This document shows positions 22,104 through 31,400 of a stretch of DNA of 32,653 nucleotides, piece after piece (position 1 is the first letter of the stretch; the number at the start of each line of letters is the position of its first letter). A program made the position numbers and the translations under genes. The DNA comes from an uncultured Oscillospiraceae bacterium. GTDB lineage: Bacteria > Bacillota_A > Clostridia > Oscillospirales > Oscillospiraceae. The stretch lies in NCBI GenBank assembly GCA_910579155.1, contig CAJTTS010000012.1, forward strand, positions 1 through 32,653, read 5' to 3'. The notes under the pieces were generated by a model that did not search any database, was not told the origin of the DNA, and was given only the letters and a program-made list of their open reading frames with translations.

Positions 22104-24344
22104 ATGGACCTTGCCCATGAGAGATACGAGGAATTAGAGCGGGCAATCCTGGCCGCCCACCCCAACGCGGACGTGGCCAGCATCCGCGCCGCCTTCGAAT
22201 ACGCCAACGAACACCACGGGCCCCAGCTTCGCAAGAGCGGGGAGCCCTATATTATCCACCCCATCGCCGTGGCGGAGATCATCAATGAGCTGGACCTGGA
22301 CCGGGATTCCGTGATCGCCGCCCTGCTCCACGACTGCATTGAGGACACCGACTCCACCCACGACGAGATCGCCCGGCTGTTCGGCGCCCAGGTGGCCAAC
22401 CTGGTGGAGGGGGTCACCAAACTGACCCGGATGCAGTACACCTCCCGGGAAGACGAGCAGATGGAGAACCTGCGAAAAATGTTCATGGCCATGGCCAAGG
22501 ACGTGCGGGTGATCCTCATCAAGCTGTGCGACCGTCTGCACAATATGCGCACGCTGCAATACCAATCCGACGTCAAGCAAAAGGAGAAAGCCCTGGAGAC
22601 CATGGAGGTCTACGCCCCCATCGCCCACCGCCTGGGCATGCAGAAGCTGAAATGGGAGCTGGAGGACCTTGCCCTGGAATACCTGGACCCGGTGGGCTTC
22701 CACGACGTACAAAACGAGCTGGAAAAGATCACCTCCCTCCACGCGGGCTTCCTGGACAACATGCAAAACCACATCGAACAGCGGCTGGCGGAGGAAGGCG
22801 TACAGTGCAAGGTCTACGGCCGCTTGAAGCACATCTATTCCATCTACCGCAAGATGTACGCCCAGAACAAGACGTTGAACGAGATTTTCGACCTGTACGC
22901 CTTCCGGGTCATCGTGGAGGACATCCCCGCCTGCTACAACGTGCTGGGCTGCATCCACGACATGTTCAAGCCGGTGCTGGGCCGGTTCAAGGACTATATC
23001 GGCACCCCCAAGCCCAACGGCTACCAATCCCTGCACACCACCGTGGTGGGCCGGGACGGCATCCCCTTTGAGGTGCAGATCCGCACTTGGCAGATGCACC
23101 AGACCGCCGAGTACGGCGTGGCCGCCCACTGGAAATACAAGCAGGGGATGGCCAACCAGAGGCTGGGCTCGGAGCGGGACTTCGAGTGGGTGCGCAAGCT
23201 GCTGGAGAGCCAGCAGGACACCGACCCGGACGAGTTTGTCCACTCCCTTCGGGTGGATATGTTCTCCGACGAGGTGTTCGTGTTCACCCCCAACGGCGAC
23301 GTGAAGAGCCTGCCCGCCGGTGCCACCCCCATCGACTTCGCCTATTCCATCCACTCCGCCATCGGCAACTCTATGACAGGGGCGCGGGTAAACGGGCGCA
23401 TCGTCACCTTTGAGACGCCGCTGAAAAACGGCGACATCGTGGAGATCATTACTTCCAAATCCGCTCGGGGCCCCAGCCGGGACTGGATGAAGATCTGTAA
23501 GTCCAACGAGGCCCGCAACAAGATCCGCCAGTGGTTCAAGAAGGAGCGCCGGGAGGAGAATATCGCCACCGGCCGGGCCATGTTCGAGTCCGAGCTGAAG
23601 CACGCCGGGCTGACCCTGTCCGCCATCACCGCCAACTCCGAGCTGTTGGACACCCTGCTCAAGCGGGTACGCTTCGGCGCCCTGGATGAGCTGTACGCCG
23701 CCATCGGCTATGGAGGCCTGTCCGCCCAGAAAGCCGCCGGGCGCATCAAGGAAGAGATGACCCGCCTGGGCCGCATGGAGCGCCAGCGGGCGGAGCAGGA
23801 GGCCATACAGGCCTCGGTGGCCGCCGGGGAAACGGTGTACCCCTCCACTCCCAAGGACTCCATCCTGACCCCCCGCAAATCCAGCGGCGGCATCATTGTG
23901 GCGGGGCTGGACAACTGCATGGTGAAGTTCTCCAAGTGCTGCACCCCCGTGCCGGGGGATCCGGTGGTGGGCTTCATCACCAAGGGCTACGGCGTGTCCA
24001 TCCACCGCCAGGACTGTCCCAACGCCGACCCAGCGCGCCGCAAGCCGGAGGAGGAGGGGCGTTGGGTCAAGGTGGCCTGGGCAGAGAACGCTTCCGCTGA
24101 CGCCGGATACCGCACGTCCATCGAAATTTCCGCCAAGGACCGGGACGGGTTGGCCCTGGACGTGGCCATGGCCCTGTCCGCGGTGAAGGTAAAGGTCAAC
24201 AACCTCTCCGCCCGCAGCCAGCCCGACGGGTACGCCATGATCTACCTGGAGCTGGCCGTCAAGGACCAGAAAGAATTGGCAGGCGTTATCCATAAGCTGT
24301 CCCAGATCCCCGGCGTGTTCCTGGCGCGTCGCGCGGGCGGCTGA
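22104..24344 (+). CDS. relA: Bifunctional (p)ppGpp synthetase/hydrolase (RelA/SpoT family)
   Basis: This enzyme makes and degrades the alarmone (p)ppGpp in the stringent response. The order is: HD hydrolase domain with His52, HD at 76-77 and ED at 80-81, so hydrolase residues are intact; synthetase domain (SIYRKM, DLYAFRVIV, YQSLHTTV near 308-315); TGS domain (DEVFVFTPNGDVKSLPAGAT); a helical and zinc-finger-like region containing KCCTPVPGD; and a C-terminal ACT domain. The 746-aa length is standard for long Rel enzymes. Synthetase and hydrolase motifs are both kept, so it should be bifunctional. It follows recJ by 13 bases and precedes the cell-wall-like ligase genes. Confidence 0.96.
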   Translation: MDLAHERYEELERAILAAHPNADVASIRAAFEYANEHHGPQLRKSGEPYIIHPIAVAEIINELDLDRDSVIAALLHDCIEDTDSTHDEIARLFGAQVANLVEGVTKLTRMQYTSREDEQMENLRKMFMAMAKDVRVILIKLCDRLHNMRTLQYQSDVKQKEKALETMEVYAPIAHRLGMQKLKWELEDLALEYLDPVGFHDVQNELEKITSLHAGFLDNMQNHIEQRLAEEGVQCKVYGRLKHIYSIYRKMYAQNKTLNEIFDLYAFRVIVEDIPACYNVLGCIHDMFKPVLGRFKDYIGTPKPNGYQSLHTTVVGRDGIPFEVQIRTWQMHQTAEYGVAAHWKYKQGMANQRLGSERDFEWVRKLLESQQDTDPDEFVHSLRVDMFSDEVFVFTPNGDVKSLPAGATPIDFAYSIHSAIGNSMTGARVNGRIVTFETPLKNGDIVEIITSKSARGPSRDWMKICKSNEARNKIRQWFKKERREENIATGRAMFESELKHAGLTLSAITANSELLDTLLKRVRFGALDELYAAIGYGGLSAQKAAGRIKEEMTRLGRMERQRAEQEAIQASVAAGETVYPSTPKDSILTPRKSSGGIIVAGLDNCMVKFSKCCTPVPGDPVVGFITKGYGVSIHRQDCPNADPARRKPEEEGRWVKVAWAENASADAGYRTSIEISAKDRDGLALDVAMALSAVKVKVNNLSARSQPDGYAMIYLELAVKDQKELAGVIHKLSQIPGVFLARRAGG

Positions 24345-24375
24345 GTCCGTATATACAAAAGGAGCCTGATTTCAA

Positions 24376-25599
24376 ATGCCCGACTGCAATTTCCAGCCGC
24401 TGCTGTTCGGCGGCGACATCAACGTATACAGCGTGGCCCGAGCGTTTCACGAGGCCTATGGGGTCAGAAGCATCGCTTTCGGCAAATTTGCCGATACATT
24501 TCCCTGCGCCTACAGCGCTATCATTGACTACCGCGCCTGTCCGGAGAACGAGGACGAGGACGCGTTCCTCCGGAACGTGAAGAACGTGGCGGCGGAGTGC
24601 GCGGGCAAGACCGTCATCGTCATCGGCTGCGGGGACAGCTACGTCAAGCTGGCCGCCCACCTCAAAGACCAGTTCCCCGCCAACGTAACGTGCAACTATA
24701 TCAGCGGGGAAATGCTGGACAAGCTCACCGATAAGGAGCAGTTTTACGCCCTGTGCGACCGGTACGGCATCGACCACCCGGCCACCTTCGTCTATTCCGG
24801 CGAGATGGGCCATGACTTTGAGCTCCCCTGGGGCGCGCCCTACGTGGCCAAGCCCGCCGACGGGGTGGCCTATTGGGCCACCGGCTGCCGGGAACTGAAA
24901 AAGGTGTACATCTGCCGGAGTTGGGAGGAACTGCTCTCCGCTCTGGACGAGGTGTACGCCGCGGGCTATCCGGGCAAGATGATCCTCCAGGAGTTCATCC
25001 CTGGGGACGACACCTATATGCGGGTGCTCACCAACTACTCCGACACCCGCGGCAAGGTAAAGCTGATGTGCCTGGGCCACGTGCTGCTGGAGGAGCACTC
25101 CCCCCACGGCATCGGCAACCACGCCGTTATCATCACCGAGCACGACCAGGAGCTGTGCGGCAAGATCCGCCACATGCTGGAGGACCTGGACTACGTGGGC
25201 TTCTCCAACTTTGACATCAAGTATGACCGCCGGGACGGGAAGTACAAAGCCTTTGAAATCAACACCCGCCAGGGGCGGAGCAATTATTATGTCACCGGCT
25301 CCGGCCACAACATCGCCCAGTACCTGGTGGACGACCTCATCAAGGGCCGGGACATACCCCTGACCGTCACCGACAACCGCTCCATCTGGCGCATGATCCC
25401 CCGGCGGCTGGCCTACCAGTTCATCCCCAAAAACTACCATCAGGAGATGAAGGCCCTGTTTCGCGCCGGGGCGGACCACCACTCCATGGAGTACCGGCCC
25501 GACTACACCTTCAAGCGCATTTGGCGCATCTGGAAGAACCACATCGGCAACTATGTGCGTTTCCGAAAATACTGTGTGAAACCAAAGGAGAACGGATGA
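24376..25599 (+). CDS. ATP-grasp carboxylate-amine ligase, D-aspartate-ligase-like
   Basis: ATP-grasp enzymes of this group (COG3919-like) join a carboxylate to an amine through an acyl-phosphate. The best known relative, Aslfm of Enterococcus faecium, adds D-aspartate to the lysine side chain of the UDP-MurNAc-pentapeptide. The 407-aa length is close to Aslfm. Visible ATP-grasp segments include APYVAKPADGVAYW, the motif LQEFIPGDDTYMRVLTNYSD, LLEEHSPHGIGNHAVIITEH and the metal-binding strand FEINTRQGRSNYY. RBS AAAAGGAG lies 11 bases upstream. It starts 31 bases after rel and overlaps the racemase gene by four bases. Assignment to D-aspartate rests on family resemblance and on the racemase next door; another amino acid is possible. 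Confidence 0.82.
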   Translation: MPDCNFQPLLFGGDINVYSVARAFHEAYGVRSIAFGKFADTFPCAYSAIIDYRACPENEDEDAFLRNVKNVAAECAGKTVIVIGCGDSYVKLAAHLKDQFPANVTCNYISGEMLDKLTDKEQFYALCDRYGIDHPATFVYSGEMGHDFELPWGAPYVAKPADGVAYWATGCRELKKVYICRSWEELLSALDEVYAAGYPGKMILQEFIPGDDTYMRVLTNYSDTRGKVKLMCLGHVLLEEHSPHGIGNHAVIITEHDQELCGKIRHMLEDLDYVGFSNFDIKYDRRDGKYKAFEINTRQGRSNYYVTGSGHNIAQYLVDDLIKGRDIPLTVTDNRSIWRMIPRRLAYQFIPKNYHQEMKALFRAGADHHSMEYRPDYTFKRIWRIWKNHIGNYVRFRKYCVKPKENG

Positions 25600-26303
25600 A
25601 ACAGGAAGCGAAATTAGGCGTCCTGGGCGGCATGGGCCCCCAGGCCACCCAGGTATTCTACCAGTTTGTGCTGGACCGCACCGACGCGGCAAAGGATCAG
25701 GACCATCTCCCCGCCCTCATCCTGTCCGACACCGGCATCCCGGACCGCACCGCCGCTATCCTCTCCGGGGACACCGAGGGGCTCTACCGGCGGCTGCTGG
25801 CGGACGCGAAAATGCTGGAGGGCTGCGGCTGCACCGTGCTGGCCATCCCCTGCAACACCTCTCACTACTTCGCCGACCGACTCCAGGGGGAGATCGGCGT
25901 GCCCATCATCCACATGTTGCGGGAAACCGCCGCCGCCCTGGCCTCCCAGGGCAAAAAACGCCCCGGCATCCTGGGCACCGACGGCACCATTCAGACCGGC
26001 CTGTATCAGAAGGAGTGCGCCGCGGTGGGCCTGGAGGCCGTGGCCCCCGACCCGGACACCCAAAAGCTGGTCATGTCCATCATCTACGACGAGATCAAGC
26101 AGGGGGAGACGGGCAGCCGGGAGAAATTTGCCCACATTGACAAGGCCGTTCGGAAAATGGGCTGTGACTGCGCCATTCTGGCCTGTACGGAGCTGTCCGT
26201 GTTCGCCACCTACCACCCCCTGCCCTCCTTCTATCTGGACGCCATGATGGTCATGGCGGAGCGGGCGGTGGAGCGTTGCGGCTATCCCCTGCGCACCATC
26301 TGA
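25596..26303 (+). CDS. Aspartate/glutamate racemase
   Basis: This cofactor-independent racemase of 235 aa interconverts L- and D-forms of an acidic amino acid with two cysteines. These are Cys86 in AIPCNTSHYF and Cys197 in LACTELS, in the expected symmetric halves. The N-terminal KLGVLGGMGPQAT is typical of the aspartate racemase family rather than MurI, so D-aspartate is the likely product. The ATG is at 25596 with AAAGGAG in front and overlaps the ligase stop (ATGA). The frame extends upstream to 25521, but that part overlaps the ligase and has no family match. Tight coupling with the ATP-grasp ligase suggests it supplies that ligase's substrate. Confidence 0.9.
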   Translation: MKQEAKLGVLGGMGPQATQVFYQFVLDRTDAAKDQDHLPALILSDTGIPDRTAAILSGDTEGLYRRLLADAKMLEGCGCTVLAIPCNTSHYFADRLQGEIGVPIIHMLRETAAALASQGKKRPGILGTDGTIQTGLYQKECAAVGLEAVAPDPDTQKLVMSIIYDEIKQGETGSREKFAHIDKAVRKMGCDCAILACTELSVFATYHPLPSFYLDAMMVMAERAVERCGYPLRTI

Positions 26304-26319
26304 TATGGAGGCTACTGCC

Positions 26320-27864
26320 ATGGAACTGACGCGCTTCCCCTTGAGGGACTACTGCGCCCTGTTGGACAAGCTGGGCCTGCCTGCCGCCCCCCTGCCGGAC
26401 GGGATGGATCTGAACCGCACGGTGGAGCTGGTGTCCTACAGCTCCCAAGAAGTGCTTCCCGGCACCCTGTTTCTCTGCAAGGGCGCCCACTTTAAACCGG
26501 AATATCTGGCCGACGCCGCCAAGCGCGGCGCGTTTGCCTATGTCAGCGAGGCCCCCTATCCCCAGGTCGATCTGCCCTGCATCCTGGTCCAAGATATGCG
26601 GCGGGCGATGGCCCCGCTGGCGGTAAAGTATTACAACGCCCCCTCTCAAAACCTGAAGGTCATCGGCATCACGGGGACGAAGGGTAAATCCTCCACCGCC
26701 TATTACCTGAAATATATCCTGGACGAGTATCTGGCCCCTTCAGGCAAGACCTGCGGGGTGATCTCCTCCATCGACACCTGGGACGGGGTGGAGCGTTTCG
26801 AGTCCCACCTGACCACCCCGGAGCCGCTGGAGCTGCAAAAGCACTTTGCCAACGCCCTGGCGTCCGGCATGGAGTACCTGGTGATGGAGGTTTCCAGCCA
26901 GGCGCTGAAATACCACCGCACCCTGGGCACGAAGTTTGCCGCCGCCGCCTTTTTGAACATCGGCGCCGACCACATCTCCCCCATCGAGCACCCGGATTTT
27001 GACGATTATTTCCACTCCAAGCTGAAAATCTTTCAGCAGAGCGGGCTGTCTTGCGTCAATCTGGACTGCGACCACGCCCAGGAGGCCCTGGAGGCCGCGC
27101 AAAACGCCCCAGGCGCGGCAACGTCCACCTTCTCCCGCCACAACCCCGCCGCAAACGTGTACGGCCACGACGTGCGCAAGGTAGGGGGCGACATCCTGTT
27201 CCAGGTGGACGCGGCCCAGCTCAGCGGGCAGTACCGCCTGACCATGCCGGGACTGTTCAACGTGGACAACGCCTTGGCGGCCATCAACCTCTGCCAGGGG
27301 CTGCACATCCCACAGCAGGCCGTCCGGGAGGGGCTGGCCAAAGCCCGCGTGCCGGGGCGCATGGAGGTCTACTCCACCGCCGGCGGAAACGTTACCGCCA
27401 TTGTGGACTACGCCCACAACCGCATGAGCTTCGAGACCCTGTTCCGCTCCGTGCGGCAGGAGTACCCCGGACGGCGCATCGTCACCGTGTTCGGCTGCCC
27501 CGGCAAAAAGGCCTTCGACCGCCGCCGGGACCTGGGCGAGGTTTCGGGCGCGTATTCCGATTTGGTGGTGCTCACCGAAGAGGACTCCGGCGAGGAGGAC
27601 ACCGTGTCCATCTGCCGGGAGATTGCCACCCACGTGGCCTGTCCCTGTGAGATTCAGCCCAACCGGGGCGAGGCCATCCGCCAGGCGGTGCTGAGCTGCC
27701 GCGAGCCGTCTGTGATTCTCATCACCGGCAAGGGGGCGGAAACCCGGCAGAAGCGGGGACTGGAGTATATCGATACGCCGTCGGACGTGGAATACGCCCA
27801 GACCTTTCTGCGGGAGCTGGACGCCAAAGGGCCTTCCTACTTTTTCTTTGAAAAGAAAAAGTAG
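26320..27864 (+). CDS. MurE-family ligase with altered substrate motif
   Basis: Mur ligases add an amino acid to a UDP-MurNAc peptide with ATP. This 514-aa protein has the MurE layout: N-terminal UDP-binding domain (VELVSYSSQEVLPGTLFLCKG), P-loop GITGTKGKSS (about 116-125), central motif MEVSSQALKYHRT, NIGADHISPIEH and the candidate carbamylated lysine in HSKLKIF. The C-terminal domain has VDYAHNRMSF. The motif that normally selects meso-DAP (DNPR) or lysine is replaced by EDSG within LTEEDSGEEDT, and the usual GKGHE is GKGAE. The third amino acid may therefore differ from the usual one, or this may be a paralogue of the housekeeping MurE. The ATG at 26320 has GGAGG eight bases upstream and is preferred over 26305. 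The last ten residues lie in a palindrome. Confidence 0.86.
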   Translation: MELTRFPLRDYCALLDKLGLPAAPLPDGMDLNRTVELVSYSSQEVLPGTLFLCKGAHFKPEYLADAAKRGAFAYVSEAPYPQVDLPCILVQDMRRAMAPLAVKYYNAPSQNLKVIGITGTKGKSSTAYYLKYILDEYLAPSGKTCGVISSIDTWDGVERFESHLTTPEPLELQKHFANALASGMEYLVMEVSSQALKYHRTLGTKFAAAAFLNIGADHISPIEHPDFDDYFHSKLKIFQQSGLSCVNLDCDHAQEALEAAQNAPGAATSTFSRHNPAANVYGHDVRKVGGDILFQVDAAQLSGQYRLTMPGLFNVDNALAAINLCQGLHIPQQAVREGLAKARVPGRMEVYSTAGGNVTAIVDYAHNRMSFETLFRSVRQEYPGRRIVTVFGCPGKKAFDRRRDLGEVSGAYSDLVVLTEEDSGEEDTVSICREIATHVACPCEIQPNRGEAIRQAVLSCREPSVILITGKGAETRQKRGLEYIDTPSDVEYAQTFLRELDAKGPSYFFFEKKK

Positions 27865-27865
27865 G
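27836..27865. repeat. 14-bp perfect inverted repeat spanning the stop codon of the murE-like gene
   Basis: CCTACTTTTTCTTT (27836-27849) and AAAGAAAAAGTAGG (27852-27865) are exact inverted repeats two bases apart. They encode the odd hydrophobic-then-basic tail SYFFFEKKK and include the TAG stop. The element is AT-rich in a GC-rich gene and looks like a small inserted repeat. Confidence 0.75.
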
Positions 27866-27880
27866 CAAAAAGAAACTTTT

Positions 27881-27917
27881 AGACCGGGCGGAAACCTGAT
27901 TGGTTTCCGCCCGGTCT
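27881..27917 (+). terminator. Terminator-like hairpin after the recJ-rel operon
   Basis: AGACCGGGCGGAAACC (27881-27896) pairs perfectly over 16 bases with GGTTTCCGCCCGGTCT (27902-27917). The U tail is poor (TGT), so termination efficiency is uncertain, but the stem is very stable. Confidence 0.75.
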
Positions 27918-28036
27918 TGTATGCAACGTTGTATTTGACTGATACGGTCGAATAGGGGCCCCCGCAAAGCCGTCCTTGCACCGGAACGTACAACACCGCC
28001 CCGGTTATCCCCTCCCGGTGAGGAGGAGATAAAAAC

Positions 28037-28423
28037 ATGCAACATACCGACAAATATCAACTGAACCTGATCGAAGCGTCCGACACCTTTTCGCCGGAGG
28101 CGCTCAACGAGAACGCCCAAAAGCTGGAGCAAGCCATCTCCGCCGAGGCCGCCGCCCAGGACCAGGCCCGCGCCGCCGACATCGCCGCCCTGGACCAGCG
28201 CCTCCAGGTGTTCGAGGCCCACAGGCTGGTCATCGGCGGCGCCAAGGAGGGCGAAAAGGTGTACCTGGACTTTACCCCCAAGGTGCTCTACGTGGCGGGC
28301 TTCAACGGCGCGCACCAGCTCTTTTTCGACGGCAGGGTTTCCGCCTCCGGCCTGCGTTTCGTAAACGGCGAGCTCAAGCATGACGGCTACTATGCCAGCC
28401 TCGCCTACATCGCCTTTCTCTGA
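28037..28423 (+). CDS. Uncharacterised 128-aa protein with phage-tail-like N-terminal motif
   Basis: I do not recognise a function. The N-terminus (KYQLNLIEASDTFSPEALNENAQKLEQAI) has the pattern YxLNxxxxxDxFxxxxLNxNxxxLExAI. I associate this pattern with short modules at the start of phage tail or fibre-type proteins in gut Clostridia, where it may be an attachment segment. An alanine-rich helix follows (about 33-58), then a beta-rich C-terminus (VYLDFTPKVLYVAGFNGAHQ, LFFDGRVSASGLRFV). There is no signal peptide or membrane helix. The Shine-Dalgarno GAGGAGG is good. It stands alone with no other phage genes, bounded by terminators, and is convergent to the S-layer gene. Confidence 0.75.
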   Translation: MQHTDKYQLNLIEASDTFSPEALNENAQKLEQAISAEAAAQDQARAADIAALDQRLQVFEAHRLVIGGAKEGEKVYLDFTPKVLYVAGFNGAHQLFFDGRVSASGLRFVNGELKHDGYYASLAYIAFL

Positions 28424-28429
28424 GCGCGG

Positions 28430-28464
28430 AAAAAGCCCCCCGGGAAATCCCGGGGGGCTTTTTT
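28430..28464 (+). terminator. Bidirectional terminator before the S-layer gene end
   Basis: AAAAAGCCCCCCGGG (28430-28444) pairs with CCCGGGGGGCTTTTT (28449-28463) with U runs both ways, so it can serve both convergent genes. Confidence 0.93.
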
Positions 28465-28492
28465 CAGGGTTTTCGCGTGTTACGGCTGCGGA

Positions 28493-31400
28493 TTAGGACC
28501 AGCTCTGGTCGTAGCAGACGTAGATGCAGGTGACCACCAGCGGGTTGCTGGGATCAACAACTGCGGCGACCTTAAGAGCACGCCCGGTAACGGGGCTGAT
28601 GGAGCCGGCCTCGTTCAGGGTAGCCAGGTCGGTGATGCCCGGCCAGATCTCGCCGGAGGCGCTCTTCTGGGTGTCACCGAGGCTGGTGCCGCTGGCCTTC
28701 GCGCCCTTGTTCAGGTTCACGACCTTGGCGTCGGCCACCCGCAGCAGCCTCTGGTTGCTGTCGGCGGAGCCGTTGAAGGTGGTGAAGGTGGCGGTCTGCG
28801 CGTCGCGGGTCACGGCGGAGTAGCGCACGCCGGTGGCGGCGTTACCGTTGGTCATGGTCCACTGATAGTTGGCGCCGGTGGGCACAACCAACTCAGTGGG
28901 ATCGGGATTGAGGGTGATGCCCTCGCCGCCGGTCCACACGCCGTTGACGTCGTAGTTACCCGCGGTGTAGATGGGCTGGCCGTCGTTGGCCTTCTTGCCG
29001 GTGTCCTTCAGGTTGTAGAAGGTGTCCTTGCACAGGTTGTAATCGTTGTCGTTGCCGTTGGTGTCAACACTCCAAGTAGACTGGCTGGGATCGTTGGTCA
29101 GCCACACCTGCTTCAGCTCGCCGTCCTCATACAGATCGTACTTCCAGGCGTCGGTGCCCCAGGAGTTGATCATGCCGGCGGACGGGTTGCCCACGTAGTA
29201 CAGGCCGGAACCGCCGCTCCAGGACACCGCAGACTCGGGCAGGATGATGGTGTCGATCTTCATGGCGGTGTCGCCGCTCTGGGCGTAGGTGTAGGGGCTC
29301 TCGGTGTAGTAGGTCATCAGGTTGGCGGCCACGGGATCCCAGCCGGAGGCCAGGCGGATCGCGGTGCTGATGCTGTTGGTGTCGTTCGCGCCGTTCATCT
29401 TGATGAACACGTGGGCCGCGCTGCCCTTCAGCTCGCTGATGCCGTTGTACACGGTGGCCTTCACGGAGTCGGTGCCGAAGCCCTTCACCAGGATGAACTT
29501 GGTGCCCTCGGTGAAGTACTTGTTGCTGGGGTCGGTCTCCGAGGTCAGGTCAGTGTCGGTCCCCGACGCGGTAATATCCCGGCCGTTGATGGTCTCGCGG
29601 GCGCCAAGAACGATATCGTCGTTGTTGATGTCGATCTCGCGGATGTCAAAGGCGGGATTCTTCACGTTAGCACCGCCCGGAGTGCCGCCGGTGGGCGTGG
29701 GCAGGTAAGCCGCGTAGTGGACGCCCAGACGGGCCATGTTCACCAGGTACTCGTTGCGCTCGGTGCCGTTGTAGATGGCGTCCTGGGCGATGCTGTCCAC
29801 GGTGTCGCCGTTGACGGTGAAGCCGTAGTACAGGCCGTAGCCGATGCCGTTGACGGAGCCCTGGCCGGAGCCGAAGGTGTCACGGAAGGGGATGCCCAGC
29901 ACATCGGTGCCGTTGATGCCGCTCAGCGCAATGGTATGCGGGGAATTGGCATTACCGGGGAACACCAGATGAGCAGGACTGCTGTTGTCCAGACCGGCCC
30001 AGAACTTGGAAACCTGCTTAGTCTCGATCTCGCCGTTCAGGTTCACGCCGGTGAGGAAGTAGTTGAAGGAGCTGGTGCTGACCTTCTGGTCGTAGTCCAG
30101 ATAGGTGCCGTACAGGAAGCTGGCCCCGAAGGTGCGCTCAGCGCCCAGGTACTTGCCCTCGTGGTCGGTGTAGAACTTGTAGGTGGTGTTGGCGTAGCCC
30201 TCGCGCCACTGGCCGACGATGTCGTCGTCAGTCGCGCCCGCGTCAAAGACCCAGCCCTGGGGGATGGCGCTGACAGGGGCGTTGGTGGCGCTCACCGCGT
30301 TGTTGGCGCTGTTGGCGGCGCCGTTGCGGGTCTTCGGGTTGGTGATGACCACGGTGTCATAGAAGTCGGAGCGCTCCAGCACGGTGCCGTTGTCCAGGGT
30401 GACGGTGCCGGCGTTCCGGTTGTAGGCCACCACGGTGCCCTCGACGGTGGCGGTCACCTTGTTCAGCAGGAAGTAGGAGCTCTCCAGGTCCTTCTTGTCC
30501 GCGCCCTGCGCGTTGATGGCGGTGGCCTCATTGGTGGACACATCGCGGCGGGTGGTGCCGGTGATGTGGATGCCCATCTCGTAATCGCCCAGGTTCTTGG
30601 CGGAGCTGCCCACCAGGGCGGACTGAGCCAGAACGCCGGTGACCACGCCCTCAGTGGTGGCGGGGACGCCCTTCAGGTTGTCGGACACGTAGGTGCCGCT
30701 GACAGCGTCCGCCTGGTTGCCCTCCACGAAGAAGGAGCCGTCCGCGGGGGCCTCGGCGTCCTTCTCGTTCCAGTTCATCACGGGCAGGCCGATGGTGGGC
30801 ACGCGGTTGACGCTGTTGGACTCGGTGATCTGGGAGGACTCGATGTTCAGGGCGATGACCGCGTCAACAGTGCCGTTGCCGTCGTTGTCGATGATCTTGT
30901 ACAGCTTGACGGGGCTGACGTACTGATCGGTGTCAGTCGCGCCGTCCAGGGCCACGCCGTTGCCGAAGGCCATGGAGACCTCGTCGTCGTCGGTCTGGTC
31001 CTCGCCGGCGGTATAAGCGTTATCACCGCCAGCGTCATGAATCAGCGTGGGAGTAGCCAGCTCGCCGAACTTGCCGAAGCTGTTGTTGAACACGGCCTTC
31101 TCGTTGGAGGCCACCTTCAGGTCGGTGCCGCTGATGGCCTCGCGCAGAGTGGTGTGGCCGTCGGTGGCGTCAACGCTGTCAGCGGTCAGGTCGGTGTCCT
31201 CAGCCCAGACCACGTCGGTCTTGGCCTTGTCGAAGTAGGCGTAGGTGGTGTGGTTGGAGGTGCTCTTGCCGTCATACCAGATCTTGATGTGGTGGCCGAA
31301 CAGGTCGATGCCGGTCTCCACCTTGAAGGTGTCGTTGTCGCCCAGCTCGGCGTTGGCCGCGTTCTGATCGGCCGCAGTGCCGTCCCGCTTGGGCAGCGCG

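Noticed and set aside
22134..24293. 719-codon open frame opposite rel, and similar long ones opposite recJ, the permease and the hydrogenase
   Set aside because: All are complements of strongly conserved genes and arise from GC-biased third positions.
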